Shown here piece by piece: positions 37,676 through 51,048 of a stretch of 64,000 bases of DNA. The DNA is taken from contig CM043871.1 of assembly GCA_023846275.1 (NCBI GenBank), forward strand, positions 29,542,569-29,606,568. Direction: 5' to 3'. The position numbers and the translations under genes are program-made. The notes under the pieces are model-generated. The model saw nothing but the letters and a program-made list of their open reading frames with translations. It had not been told where the DNA came from and made no database searches. The stretch is from Vanilla planifolia. Its lineage: Eukaryota > Streptophyta > Magnoliopsida > Asparagales > Orchidaceae. The stretch's first letter is position 1. Each line of letters opens with the position of its first letter.

Positions 37676-39523
37676 ATGGGGAATGGAAGGGAAGGCGAGT
37701 GCGATACAGGGGCAAAGAGGCGGGGATGCTCGTGCACGAGGGAGGACTTTCTAGCGGAGGAATCGTTCCAGAGCTGGGGGAACTACGGGCGGGCGTTAAG
37801 GGCAACGGGTTCGCGGTTGCTCGATCGGGTGACGACGAGGTCGCTGGATCAGACGGAACTGACGGAAATGCGGGAGAGGAGTGGGCACGAGATGAAGAGG
37901 AATCTCTCGTGGTGGGACCTCATGTGGTTCGGTATCGGCGGCATCGTCGGCGCCGGCATCTTCGTGCTCACGGGCCAGGAAGCCAGGGGAGCAGCCGGAC
38001 CCGCCGTTATCCTCTCCTACGCCATCGCAGGCACCTCCGCCATGCTCTCTGTCTTCTGCTACACCGAATTTGCCGTCGAGATCCCCGTAGCAGGTATTCG
38101 GCAATGTTGAGTTTTAAACAAAATAAAGGGAGCATTTCATGAATCCATTGCAGGGGGTTCTTTCGCGTACCTCCGGGTGGAGCTGGGCGAATTCATAGCA
38201 TTTATCGCCGCCGGCAACATCCTCCTCCAATACGTGATCAGCGGAGCTGCCGTTGCCCGGTCATGGACATCTTACTTCGCTACTCTTCTCAACTACAGCC
38301 CCAACGACTTGCGAATCCACGCCACCTCCCTCCCCGCTGACTACTCCCGCCTGGACCCCATCGCCTGCGTGGTCCTCGTCCTCGCCTGCGCATTGTCCGT
38401 CCTGTCCACCAAGGGAACCTCTCGTTTCAACTACGTGGCCTCCATCGTACACATCTTTAGCATCCTCTTCATCTTGGTGGCAGGCTTCACAAAGGCCGAC
38501 GTCCGCAACCTCACGCCATTTATCCCATTCGGCACCCGCGGCATATTCTCCTCCTCTGCCGTTCTTTTCTTCTCCTACGTCGGCTTCGATGGCGTGTCTA
38601 CCCTGGCCGAAGAGACCAAGAACCCCGCGAAAGACATCCCCATCGGCCTTGTCGGTGCCATGATCGTCGCCACTCTCTGCTATTGCCTCCTCTCCCTCAC
38701 CCTCGTCCTAATGCAGCCCTTCAACACCATCGACGTCGACGCCCCGTACTCCGTCGCTTTTTCCGCGGTCGGCATGGACTGGGCCAAGTACCTTATCGCC
38801 TTCGTCGCCCTCAAAGGGATGACCACCGTCCTCCTCGTATGCGCCGTGGCTCAGGCTCGGTACCTAACCCACATAGCCCGCACCCACATTGTACCGCCAT
38901 GGCTCGCCAACGTCCACCCCCGCACCGGCACGCCGGTGAACGCCACCATCGTCATGCTCATCGCTACCTCCATCGTGGCCTTCTTCACCGACCTCGCCAT
39001 CCTCTCGAACCTCTTCTCCATATCCACCCTCTTCATCTTCATGCTCGTAGCCGTTGCCCTCCTTGCCCGGCGATACTATGCGGCCGGCGAGACGTCCACG
39101 GCCGACCGCAACAAGCTCGTTGCCTGCATCTTGCTCATCATCTCCTCCTCCGTGGTGATGGCAGTATATTGGGCACTCAGTAAGGACGGTTGGGTGGGGT
39201 ATGCGGTAACGGCAGCTGTTTGGGTCCTGGCCACGGCGGCGCTTCAATTGATGGTTCCTCAGGCGAGGAAGCCAAAGCTGTGGGGGGTGCCACTAGGGCC
39301 GTGGCTGCCGTCGGCCTCCATCGCCATCAACATCTTCCTTCTGGGATCCATCGACGGGGCATCCTTTGCGAGGTTTGGGATGTTCACGTTGCTGATTCTG
39401 GTGTATTACTTATTATTTGGTCTGCACGCCTCCTATGACACGGCGAAGGCAACGGAGGCGAGCAAGTTGTCCACGATGATGGAGGAGATTGGCGGCGCAA
39501 CGGTGGCGGGAATTACTCGGTAA
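37676..39523 (+). CDS. Cationic amino acid transporter, CAT1/5/8 clade (2 exons, 595 aa)
   Basis: A proton-coupled permease of the APC superfamily importing cationic and other amino acids; plant CATs of this clade are mainly plasma-membrane proteins. Exons are 37676-38093 and 38154-39523. The start ATG at 37676 places the conserved cytoplasmic N-terminal arm correctly (RRGCSCTREDFLAEESFQ, then RSGHEMKRNLSWWDLM); an in-frame ATG at 37640 would add 12 unsupported residues. The first membrane segment GIGGIVGAGIFVLTG is the substrate-binding glycine-rich helix. Others follow (FAVEIPVAGGSFAYLRVELG, AEETKNPAKDIPIGLVG, ALKGMTTVLLV, ARTGTPVNAT-like PRTGTPVNAT), about 14 helices in all. The length of 595 aa fits the roughly 590-aa family norm. 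The GC-rich codon use resembles that of the PINOID-type gene. Confidence 0.93.
38094..38153 (+). other. 60-nt intron of the transporter gene
   Basis: GTATTC donor to TTGCAG acceptor, exactly 60 nt, AT-rich, with in-frame stops. Removing it joins ...EIPVAG to GSFAYLRVEL, a sequence conserved in the family. The size is near the lower limit for plant introns. Confidence 0.85.
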
Positions 39524-39610
39524 CGAAGGAGCATTTATTGATGAGAAAGCGCTGGAAGAATCCAAGTAATTACTTTTGCTTGGATTCGTCCGGTAACTTT
39601 CTTCAGTCGA

Positions 39611-39616
39611 AATAAA
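39611..39616 (+). terminator. Candidate poly(A) signal of the transporter gene
   Basis: AATAAA 88 bp after the stop, within AATAAATAAA. Motif and position only. Confidence 0.5.
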
Positions 39617-39639
39617 TAAATTTGTTTCATTATTTCTTT

Positions 39640-42600
39640 TGAATAATAATCAGTTATTCCGTCAGGAGATTTAAAATTTCTTTTTTCTTTTTTTTTTTTT
39701 TGTAACACCATTAGCGACTTCATCATCCAAAAAGTTATTTTTTCATCTAAAAAAATAACATAAAATGAGAAAAATTTTGTTTTAATAAAATAATAATAAA
39801 CATCTGTAACGCATTTTTTATTCAAAAAATCAAGAGTACTTATACAATAATATCAATTGTTTAATCAAATTCTTTAGCATATTATCAATCATAAAATAAT
39901 ATCATACATATATTATAATTATTAAAATTTATACCAACTTTTTTTTTTCTTTAGTCTTCTGTAAAACAAAATTAATTATCTAATTTAAAACAATAATTAA
40001 TTTATTATTTAATATTAAATAAAGCAATAATTCTAAATCATTGAATTACAATTAAATTAGACTATAATTTATAAAAATTTAAAAATCATTCACCAATATT
40101 TTCTTTTACATTTTAAAACACAATATTTGCTTAATTATATTTTCGTTAATCCTTAAAATTTTTTTCACCTCAAAGATAGTTTCAATGATCCTACATAGAA
40201 AATTAAATACCCTCTTAATATTATAGATACTCATGTTTTTGACAATATTATCAATATAAATTAATATAAATTATAATCCTATTTTAAGATTGTAATTCAA
40301 AATAGGTTGCAATTCATAATCTTAAAATCTCATCAATTATCATCTTTGATACCACAAGTATAAACACATTTGTTAGCTCTTAACACCCATCTAAACTTAT
40401 TATTATAGCTTCATTAAGCTTAAAGTAAAATTACAAAAAAAAAATCTATTTTACATTGTTAAACTTCATTAGCACTTCAATTGGACAATTTAACTCAAGA
40501 CTAGCAACTTTTCGCTAAAACAACCTTGAAGCTTCATCCCTTGATTCTCGGTCAAACCTTGAGGCAATTAAGAAATGGACTTTAAAGCATCCCTAAGAAT
40601 CATAAGCTCTTACATAAAGGGTTACGGTGGCATGGCTCGGATCCATAAAAGGCTCGTCGTCTACCTCAAATGCCTCAAGAAATTTGTGAAAACTACTTCA
40701 TAAGAACTCCTCCCAATGTGAGTAGATGGATTCCAGTGAAAAATCGAAGAAAAACGAGGGTTTCCCCACTTTTCCCACAAGCTAGGGTTGGCAAGCCTTT
40801 TTGTTCCCTTCGGCTGAAGAAGGAGGTACTGACTGGTTCAGGAATGATAATCCTTCGTTATATATTTTTTCTCATTTATGTTAATAAATAAGTAATTTTT
40901 AATTCTTGGTTATTTCATTTCATGTAAAAATTCACATTAAATCCAAAAGAAAAAGATACCGGCAGACTCATTTTAGCAAGCTTCATCAAAATCTGTGATC
41001 ATTTTTTTAATTTGGCATACTTGACAAATGATATGAAATGCTATCTAAAAATTAATTATTATTTTAATAAATTTTTTAAAGTAAAATTTTAATTTTTAAA
41101 TCAAATTACTGAAATTATGTTCTAAAGCAAAATATAATTAGAATATTTTAGGATGAATTAGAAATTTAGATCGTCATATCTTATTCAGCTTGAGAAAAAA
41201 AATTGTCACAAAATTTAATATAGAACCCAAAATGTCGTTATTATTTTAACCTCTGCTAAATATATTATTATCATATAATATTAGAGTTGTCTTAGACTTG
41301 TACAATACATTGTTTTAAACATGTTATCATTAGCTAATCAATATTATAAGCTTCTCGTATAACATATCGTTTGATACGATCATATATCATATGATATTTT
41401 TTTAAGAGCTTAAAATTTGGTTGTACGAGATTTTATTTTATTCATATTTTATAATGATATATTTGTATTTATATAATACATTTACACTAACATAAATAAA
41501 TTGTTCAAATAGCCACATTATTGAGACGATCACTATAATCATATCGTTATAATATGGTTTCCTAGACATATTAGTATGATTTGTATCATGAGAGCAAAAA
41601 ATCTGGTTCAATTTTTTTGTAAATGAAATTTTAGTCATTGCAACTTTCTAATTTATATCTATTTCACTCTTTTATATAATATAAGAATAAAAAACAAGAA
41701 AAATTTATAATGCTTCAACTTACAATAACCTAATCAATTGATTTACTTTTGCAATATCCTTAACTTACGATTGAAGCATTGGAATTTGTTTGCATCATTT
41801 TAAGCTCATTTTGAATTTTATTTATGCTTTGAGCATATTATTAATATCTTATTCTATTTATTTAGTATTTGTGTCACATTTTTGCATTAAGAATTGAGAT
41901 ATAAGTTGCTATATAAATTATTAAAAGTGTTGCGTATCTTGTCATTTTAGTTGTTCGATTTGTTGTATGTGCATTCAGGTGATGTTGATGTTGTAAGCTC
42001 GATAGAGCTTTTGGTCAGGCTAATTACTTGTTGTGAGAGTTTTGGCCTAGCCTCTTATTTAAAAAAGGATATTGTGATAGTAGAAACTTAATTGATTCAA
42101 CTAAGAGTAGATGTAAATAAATGTTTTATCAAAATATCTAAAAATTATTTTATAACTTTCTATATTTGCATTACGTACTTACTTTATTAGTTATATAATT
42201 TTATGACAATCATCCTTGCTAAAAATAATTTATAAAATTTAATCAAATCTTTCTAAAAGCATTATATAATTGCAATCAAGACAACTAAAAGATCTTCTTT
42301 GTCAAGCATTTTTGTGGATTGGATTAAGCTTTAACTAAAAAATTTCTTAAATTTGATCTAACTTAGCAACTATATTCTAATTCTATTTAAAGATACATAA
42401 AAAATAACAAAAAAAGATTTTATCAAATGTATTATATTTGTATTTTTATTAAAGATCATTTATTATCAAATTAACCTTATATTTGAAACTATTAAGTGTT
42501 ATAGATTAATAAAAATCTTGATTATACAATTTACCCTCATCTTGTAGGCTATTGAGTTCTTTTGACAAAGTGCATGTGGTAATTGGATAGCTAGTAATCA

Positions 42601-43961
42601 AGACATATGATTAGGAATTCAATTTTGATTATCCAACTTAAAATATAATTTATTAAATGTTAGTCAATTATGCGAATTAAGTCTTAAATTATTTTGGGTC
42701 CCACATTTTTTATAATTAACAAAACTTCACAATCTCTAATCATAAACTTTAGGAGAAGCAATAGATATATGTTAGATTTGAGAAATATGAAAGCTAGTGA
42801 GACAAAAGACCTTACCAATTAACTAACATGTCAAAGAGATATGTGACATAATTTGTTAATAATATTTAATTTGTTAACAAGTCAAAGGTGAATACCAAAA
42901 ATCATATATTATATTACATTTTCTTTTCATTCCTAATTAAAATGAGGTGAAATAGTCATAGATTTTGTGAAAGGGTTAAACAAGTCACTAAAATGTGTGT
43001 TATTATTTGGATAGTAAAAGCCTAATTATCCAAATTAATTCATATTTTGCTAATAAAATTAATAAATTCATTTGAGAAATTAATAAAATTATATGTTGGA
43101 TCATATCATTAAATTAATGAAGAGTCAAAGACAATTCTTTCAAACTTTGACCTTAGGTTTATTTGGTATCCATAAAAAGAAGAATTCATGAAAGATTTAA
43201 TATTGAGTGGAAATTTAATGCAAATATCATAAACAAATATGTAAACTAAAAAAACTATGCAAACATTAAAAGGTTTTCTTAAATAGCATATACTAAATTT
43301 TGAAGAAACTAAGAAAATAATTTGACATTAATAGATTTTATATATAACAACCTTCAAAGTAATATTGAGAAAACAATTTAAGAAACTTTATATAATAAGA
43401 AATATTAATATATCAATAAATGAAAAAAGAATAGTAAATATCTAAGGAATAAATAAATTTTTATGATTAGAATTAAAAAATATAGTAAAAGAAAAACTAC
43501 TTAGAAGACAAAAGAGGAGACCAAGAATTCATAATTATTTAAAAGAAATTTTAAATAATAAAATATATGACATCTTTGGTACCATCATTCATTATGTTAA
43601 TGAATTTAAATTGTTTATTAATAGATGTATTGTTTCCAATAACAAAATATATTTACAAAAATAAAGTTTGAAAAAAAAAATCAAAATTTAAAATTTAAAA
43701 TTTAAAAGAAAAACTTCTGCCACCTGGAGCAGGACAACTGTAACGGCACAAAAAAAATAAAAAAAATAAAAAAAAAATTTGTTACCATTCCTTCGGGTTT
43801 TGAATCTTAATTACACTTCCCATGTAGCCAAAAGCTTACTGTGCATAAGCAACCCATAGGAAGCGTACTGAAGGCGAAGCAATGTTGGCATTTGATTTAA
43901 CCTAGAAAGCCAGTTCTGTGTTAAATAACCCTTGTTTAATGTTGCTGTGCAGCTGCCGCAT
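39640..43961. other. AT-rich intergenic DNA
   Basis: No gene or named element recognised. The slightly less AT-rich patch at 40620-40850 has a 73-codon open frame with no similarity that I know. A stretch near 41.95-42.1 kb translates to a peptide-like string of unknown nature. The right end (43.66-43.79 kb) is A-rich. Confidence 0.45.
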
Positions 43962-43967
43962 TTTATT
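43962..43967 (-). terminator. Candidate poly(A) signal of the CPSF30-like gene
   Basis: AATAAA on the minus strand (TTTATT on +), 62 bp beyond the stop codon of exon 2. It supports the gene really ending here and not continuing into further exons. Confidence 0.5.
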
Positions 43968-44028
43968 AAATTAGTTTATAATTAGTGCTTTCTTTTAGAT
44001 CTGTTAGATTTTACAGGGTCTTCGGATC

Positions 44029-47000
44029 TCAGCTGAGACTGCCATTTCTTGGTCGGAAGTTTCTGTGGGAAGAGCCGTAGCCGGAGGAGGTCAGGTGCTG
44101 AATTTTCTTGAGAACTTCTGCGGCGGGGGGCGGAGGACCAGGCAGCTTCGAATGTCGAAACCGGCAGCCGGGTCCGTTAGGGCAGAAACCCATCATGTAC
44201 CTGCAAAGAAACCTGTAAATATTATGCTGCTTTGTATATCGAACGTAATGGAAAAATACAGCTGCACATTAACATCCCAATACTTAGTTCTCGTCACAAA
44301 ATATCCCTCCATTTCCACCTCTCATACTCTCACTCTCAACTCATCTCTTGCATAACCACCACAGGCCGCGGGTCCGCCATTGCCGCCAATGTACATTCCT
44401 CCTTCCAGTACAAGACTTGGATTGAATCAATCGTAAGAACAGAAACCCTAATTTTCCTTGGTTGCGCCATCAATAAATTTCAACACCAACCAGAGGCCAA
44501 ACAATACAATACTAAACCAACTTGGACAATTTGACCCAAATTACACCTAAGTTGGACCCAATTCAAGCCAAACCTAAACAATTGGGCAACCCAGCTAACC
44601 ATTTTGGACCCACATAGGCCACAAACGATGTTCAAAAAATAATAAAAAAAAAAGGCTTAGTTCAAGCAAAACTAAGTGAATTTGGCCTGTCATACATCTT
44701 AGGTCTGAGTTACACCTAAACACCATTGAGCATTTAATTAAGTAAAGGCTCTTCTCATTTTTAAAGGGCAATTAATAAGAGCTGCTTACTCCTATTCAAT
44801 ATGGCGATCATCTTAATCTAAAGGAATACCTTTCTCAACTCATTTGACAAGAAAATGGATTGATTGCATATTTTCTTTGTTTAAACATTTATGAGAACAG
44901 CCATTCCACATTAGCAAATATACATTTTCAAACCATATGCATTTTTATAAATGCATGGTTATTGTGAAAAAGGTATCTCAACTCATCACTTACCATTTGG
45001 ATTTATTTTACAACTCAAAAACCCTAATCTCCACATGTTGTGATATAAAAAAAATTTACCACAACAAACTTGTCTTCTTTTCTTAGGCATACAGAAGAAT
45101 ACATTATACAAACCAATTCATGAATGTTAAGTTCAAAATTGTAGACATTATTTGCAGATTATGCCTTTGAAGTTATCAAAATGAACAACTCCTATAGGTA
45201 CTTTTTTTTCACTCCAGACATGAAGCTGCATAGATATTTAATATTTATTGAGAGAAATGAAGACATTTCTATTATTTAATAGTCATACAGCCAAAAGATT
45301 CGAGTTATCCTGAAGAACTTAGCCATTCCCTTGACTCATTCTGCTTGAATAACATTGTAATGATAAATAAAATAACGATAACACACACAGATGAGCTTAC
45401 AGGATCGAAGAAACTAAGTATGACTTATAACATTTACACTAGTAGCTTTCTAACAATTGAAAAATGAACTCAATCCCAGTTCAATCCAAAGTTCCCAGCT
45501 CACAATATTTTGCTATTATTCAAATATGATTTATCTATAACACTTAGTAGACTTGCACAATCACCTTCAATACACTAACTTTTCTCCATGCGTCTTACAT
45601 AAAAAATGTTTAAACTAAGGTCTTGTCTACATATTTAGTTTCAATATAGTTTTTAAGAGTCTGTTGTCTTCAACCACAAAAACATCAAAATCTTAACAAA
45701 TACTTCTCCCCAAGACTCCAATTTCATTCACATAAATTTTTGTTTTCTAAAAACTCTTTTTTAAAATCTTTTTTTTTTAAATTTCCTTTCTAAATTTAAA
45801 AATTATATGCAAACAAAGCTTAAATAAGATAGACCTAAATTCCCATCAACACTTGCCTTAAATCTTTACTTTGCACATAAAGCAATACAAAGTGATTTCA
45901 AAGTAAAGAATTTAAGCTTTATTAAATGTCCCATTAGCTAAGAAAATTTTGCACTTGATTCTAAAAAGAAAAAACTTGTGTGTATATGTGTACATGTATG
46001 TATGTGCATACATATGTAAACTTACATACACATCATCTAGCTAGCGAAAGAACTTAGTTTAGTTTAGGAGCAACTCAAATAGCTTAGGACTATAAATGGA
46101 TTTATAATTGAAATTACCATTCAAAAAGCACAAATAATTCCAGGAAACTTATCGAGTCTCATATAGCATGCATTGGCATAAAAATACCAAAATAAGAGAA
46201 CTTGTGACAAAATATGCCACACCTTAGAAACATTCAAGGAATGAAAAATAGATATTACAACAAATTTAATAGGCTGGCTCAAGGTTCATAGACAATCCAA
46301 CCCACTAATTTCACCTACATTTGTCTTTGATAGTTTGATTGTAATTGGATTATGTGCAATATGTTTTTCTAAAACAAAATACATTGGGTGGAAGAGAGAG
46401 GGAATAAAAATCAACTATCTTTCTCTCAAGACTACTAAAATAAGTAGAAAAGAAATCATATCAGGCAACATGGATGGGTAGAATTTGCATAAGTAAAGAC
46501 TTCAAGAAAAATTATAAACAAATCTTCACAACCCTCAATCCAAAAGGAGATAAAGCAATGGTTAGGGGGTTACAATCAAATGATGCATAAAAGTGGGGCA
46601 GATTCTCTTACAAAATGTAAAATAATGATATGCATGACAAACCCTATGGACCAAAATTCATAGTACCAATACATATCGGATCATTTCACACATTTAAAAT
46701 CCTAGTCAACAATATATTTCACAAAAACAAAACCCTAATATCTTATCAATATGAAGCACTATATCTTATCCCTCTATAGAAGAGAACCTTGTTGACTCAA
46801 AATTGTTAACTTCCAAGTCACAAAAGTCACCTAAAAATTGATCTAAACATTTATTTTTTTATATCGAAGTTGATATCCAATGCAAGTATCCCTATGATAA
46901 AGTTGAATTTTCTGAATTGAGGTTCACCCAAAAACCATTCTTATGAACAGCAAGTGCAGTAAATAGAAAAAATAAGCACTCCATGCTAAGAATAGCAAAA

Positions 47001-48667
47001 CTTCTAAAAGCACACAACTAAACTCCATGCAATTACTTCTACAAATAATTTTGTGTTTGATGTCAAATGTTCATGTTGCCATAAACATCAGCAAACTAAA
47101 CATAATAAATACATGCATGACCTTCTTGCAATAGAAATAAACCATTCACAAACAGGAACAAAAAATGAAATATTAAGAAAATAATTTCATTTCATTCAAA
47201 CAATTATTCTGAAAAGAATAAAAGCAACCACAGAAATGACTAGATAAACAGCATAGTACAACAAATGGTGATGGTGGTATTCCTCTCTGATGACTAAGTC
47301 ATAACTAATGGAGTAATCCCAAGTGTTTTCTTAATTAACTTCTTTAACCTAACCACCACAGGATATCCTCACAACCTAATAAAGTATAGTAAGTTTTACA
47401 AAAAAAAAAAAATGCAGTCCCCAAGCTTTCCAGCATTCCCAAACAATATATATCCCAACTCTACGTATCATCTGTCACAACCATTCAGCCATTCTTTTCC
47501 ATCATTAGCATTCAAACCAACAGGGTTTCAATACAACCCATGACAACGTATTGGTAGCTTGACATCAAGATTCTCTTTCTAACTATTATGTACTTGTTGC
47601 AAATAAAATATTCTCCAAGAGGGGTTTAATATAAACAAGAAAAACCCAAAATCAAACAAAGCAATGAAAAAGGAAAGTATTGATCTACATTGTTCTATAC
47701 AAGTTTACAACACCTTTTTTTAATTCATCTCTCGTTATGCACCTAATTAGGCAATTGTTGAAATTCTTAACGTGAATAGAAGTTGGTAATATACAATAGA
47801 ACCGTAGACCCTACAGGGAGGGAATGAAACTTGAAGTTCCTACATTAACTGGATAACGATTCAAAGACATGGGGTATCAGAACATGGGAAGGTAACAAGA
47901 AAATCATCCTATGTGCAAAGAACAATCTTCACCCAGGGAGGCCGAGCCATTCCTAAATATAACTATGCAGCAATGATCGAGAATTATACATTTTATATGA
48001 CCATTACTTAGACAAACACTAAAAAAGGTTCTCTCGTATGCGAATGACGAGGTTCCTAGAGATGATTCGATTCAAATGCACGAAAAACTAAAATTAGCCA
48101 TTTACTACAAATCAGTTCATCTTTCTCCCCTTAGTGCCCAAAAGCCTTCAATTTCGTCCTGTTGACAACTGCCGAATAGACATAAGGCACAAAAAAAAGT
48201 AAATAGAAATACTGCAGCGAATCGGAGGCTAAAAAACAGGCCAAAAAAAGGTTAGAACACCTCGGAAAGAGAAACATGGAGAAATAGATAAAAGAGACAG
48301 AAAGATCATACATATGACACTCCTTGATCTCCTCGACGGTGTGCTTATAGACGCAATCCTTCTCCCGGCACTCCCCATAGTTCCTAAAGAAACGGCAAAC
48401 CGGCATCTTTTCCTTGTCATACTGGTGGAGAAAACCGCAAGACTCGCCCTTCATGCACAACCCTCGAAGCCAGTGCCGGCACACCGTACGCCGGAAATTC
48501 CTCAAGTCAACCGGAGCGACCGCCGCCACAGGAGCCACGGCCACTCTCGGATCCCCGTACGGATACTGCGCAATGGTTGTCGACAAATCGCTGCTGCCAC
48601 CTCCGCCGCCGCCGGAATCAAGAGTCGGCTCGAAGTCAAAATTGAGAAACCCTTCGGATTCCTCCAT
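44029..48667 (-). CDS. CPSF30: Short CPSF30 homologue with three CCCH zinc fingers and no YTH domain (2 exons, 175 aa)
   Basis: A homologue of the 30-kDa cleavage and polyadenylation specificity factor, which binds RNA in mRNA 3'-end formation. Exon 1 is 48667-48312 and exon 2 is 44200-44029; the intron is 4111 bp with donor GTATGA and acceptor TTCTTTGCAG. The split falls inside finger 3, so the exon join is self-checking: ECHM|YMMGFCPNGPGCRFRH. Fingers are at about 63-81, 91-109 and 117-135. Flanking sequence (TVCRHWLRGLCMKG, CRFFRNYGEC, KLPGPPPPAAEVLKKIQ) matches plant CPSF30. The N terminus (NFDFEPTLDSGG) matches the usual acidic start. An in-frame ATG at 48709 would add 14 residues. A TGA follows soon after the proline-rich linker, so the C-terminal half and YTH domain of the long plant isoform are absent. 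Arabidopsis also makes a short CPSF30 form without YTH; here I see no exons for a long one. Confidence 0.85.
44201..48311 (-). other. 4.1-kb intron of the CPSF30-like gene
   Basis: AT-rich intronic sequence with no further exon, open frame of note or recognisable transposon protein. The open frames at 44232-44534 and at 48131-48310 are chance extensions in the intron. Confidence 0.6.
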
Positions 48668-48850
48668 AATAGCAAATATTTTCGAAGATTTCGGGATTAA
48701 AAAGTTCAAGATTCGAAGGCTATGACTTCGGAAAACCGATATTTCCTATCCAAAATTGGAACTCAGATCGGAGCGACAGAAGCAAAATTGGAACTCCCAA
48801 CAGGGGTAGAACTCAGAAATAGGTTTTTTTTTTTCTTAAAAAAAATCTTC
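48668..48850 (-). promoter_or_regulatory. Leader and promoter-proximal region of the CPSF30-like gene
   Basis: Less AT-rich sequence upstream of the start codon, ending at a poly-T/poly-A boundary near 48820-48845. No core promoter element is clear. Confidence 0.3.
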
Positions 48851-50670
48851 TTTCACTATTCCATGTGTCGACGTTAGCTCTGACATTAGTCTGTGACGGC
48901 TGATGGCCGCTGGCCTACAATCTCGCCATGGACTGTGTAATTTGATGCAATTATCGAATAATAATTATTATTAAGTATTATTAAATACGTGTATACATAT
49001 GTTTGATAAATCATAAGTACTTTATTAATATATTTGATGTTATAAAATGATTTAAAAAATATAAATTTTTTTAATAAAATAATTTGCTTGCTATTATTTA
49101 AAAAAATAAAATATTTTTATTTAATTTTATCAAAAAATCGTATTCCAAGAAACATGATCAATGAAATGTTTGATTTTGTTTTAAAAATATTTCTATTAAA
49201 AATAAAGTTTAAAAACAATGCATTGGTTTTTGTTTTGCATTTTGTTCTTACTATTGTGATTTAAAAATAACTTTTTAAAAAACTTTTGAGGAATAAGGTT
49301 ATTTAAAAAATACTTTTATTCTTGTTATTATTTTGAACATATTTTTTTAAACAATGTAAAAAATAAAAACTCTTAGCCGCAATGTAAGAAGGTGTAAAAA
49401 CAGTAAGATTAAAGAAATAATAACTTGTAACTAAAATACATATTTGATAAATTTCAATTCAAAAGTTATATTAAAATTACAATAAATATACAAAGATAAA
49501 TATATTCTTGGTCTTTAATGAATAAGATAAATAAAACAATTTAAATAATATTTCATGTTTTTATTTGTGGGATCCTTACTAATAATTGAAATACAATTTT
49601 TAAACAAAAGTCGAATACAAGCACAACTTTAATTTTATATTATAACTAATAATTTGCTTAATATCCCACAAATGCATGATGTAAACAAATAATGAACAAT
49701 TTGTTTAATTTTATTTAGGCATAAGTTGGTACCTCTCATTTAGATCATCTATCGAACAAATATACTAAGATAAATTTAGACTACAACTTAGTCTCATAAA
49801 AATATGAAGATAACTTGTAAAGAAATCGACTCAAATTAATTTCAATGATATTAAATATATGATCATTGTATTTTTGAATGAATGAAAATAAAGCTTGGCT
49901 TGAAATGAATAGAAGTTTATATAACACAGTAAAATTTTCTTCTTAATTGTGGATTAAAAGGCACAAAGATGTTTATTTATTTAAATTACTATAAATATTC
50001 ACTTGTGATTGCATTGTATTCTCTTGTTTTATGATATAAGCAACATTTTAAGTATTATCTAATAAATTAGAATTACAAGTGTTATCTTTTTAATTAATAA
50101 TGATAATAATAACACAAATTGGCTTATTATAAGAGAAGGAATTTATGTAAGCACTTAAAGGTAATCATTTATGTCATAGTTATTTTGTTTAAGCATTGAA
50201 AGTGGTAAAATTGTTTTGATAGTTTATATGGATATTGTTATTATAGTTAGAGAAGATATAAAAAGAAATCAATATATTGAAAAATTATTCAACCAAGGAA
50301 TTTGAGCTCATAAACAAGTGCTCGAGGTTTTTTAGTTTTAGAAAGAAACTATATGATTGATTTGTCAAAAAAATATAAACAAAGCGATGTAAATTTGTTG
50401 TAACTCCAATAGAAACACTTTTGATCCATAATAGAGTCTAACTTAATTGAGAAATATATTTTTAATAGTAATTTTTGGTTATACAAAACTAAAATTAAAA
50501 AAAAAAATAGCTTACTTTAGTACATCTCACAAAAGCATACCATGACACTCATATTTAGATTTGAGAGTTGAGTATATCGCCGAGAAGGTCTTAACATGAG
50601 GATGTCGTTGGTATATTATTTGTAAAGTTTGGAAGTCTATTAAACTTTTTGTGAGTTTTTAAAGATAAAT
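48851..50670. other. AT-rich intergenic DNA
   Basis: No gene recognised. Divergent spacer between the minus-strand CPSF30-like gene and the plus-strand GGP-like gene. Confidence 0.45.
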
Positions 50671-50680
50671 AAGAAAGAAG

Positions 50681-50755
50681 ATTGATTATTATATATAAAA
50701 AATTAAAAAAAAGGTGTAGTATTTTTTTTTTAATTTCTTATATATAATAATCAAT
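50681..50755. repeat. Long AT-rich inverted repeat (hairpin)
   Basis: The left arm starts attgattattatatataaa and the right arm ends with its complement (tatataataatcaat). The arms are about 31 bp with one mismatch around a loop of about 13 bp. Pairing weakly continues outward. Consistent with a small foldback or MITE-like element; a precursor of small RNA is a less likely alternative. Confidence 0.7.
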
Positions 50756-51048
50756 TTTGTAAGAGTATCTATAACTCATTATAAGATGTTGGAGCTTTTT
50801 TTCATTATAATTACTTGCTACTTGCATGCATGAGTTATCATCATTTTATAGGAAGTTATTATTATTTTATTGATCGTGCTTACATTTGTATTCAAGAGAA
50901 TATTATTATTATTATTATTAATAATAAATTTCAAAGTTTATCTAAATAAAATGAATTATTATATCTTTAAATCCATAGGTAATTTGTTAAAACCCATTTT
51001 AGGCAAAAGAACTCAAGCGGAACCCAATCTAGAAAACAACGCGCGTTC

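Noticed and set aside
37575-39247. Alternative and antisense frames across the transporter gene
   Set aside because: Shadows of the GC-rich coding exons with biased low-complexity translations.
41940-42120. Peptide-like stretch between the transporter and CPSF30-like genes
   Set aside because: Short, isolated, no family recognised, and no splice partners.
48131-48311. Continuation of CPSF30-like exon 1 into a 192-aa protein
   Set aside because: It reads through the GTATGA donor and destroys zinc finger 3, whereas the distant exon at 44200-44029 completes the finger exactly.
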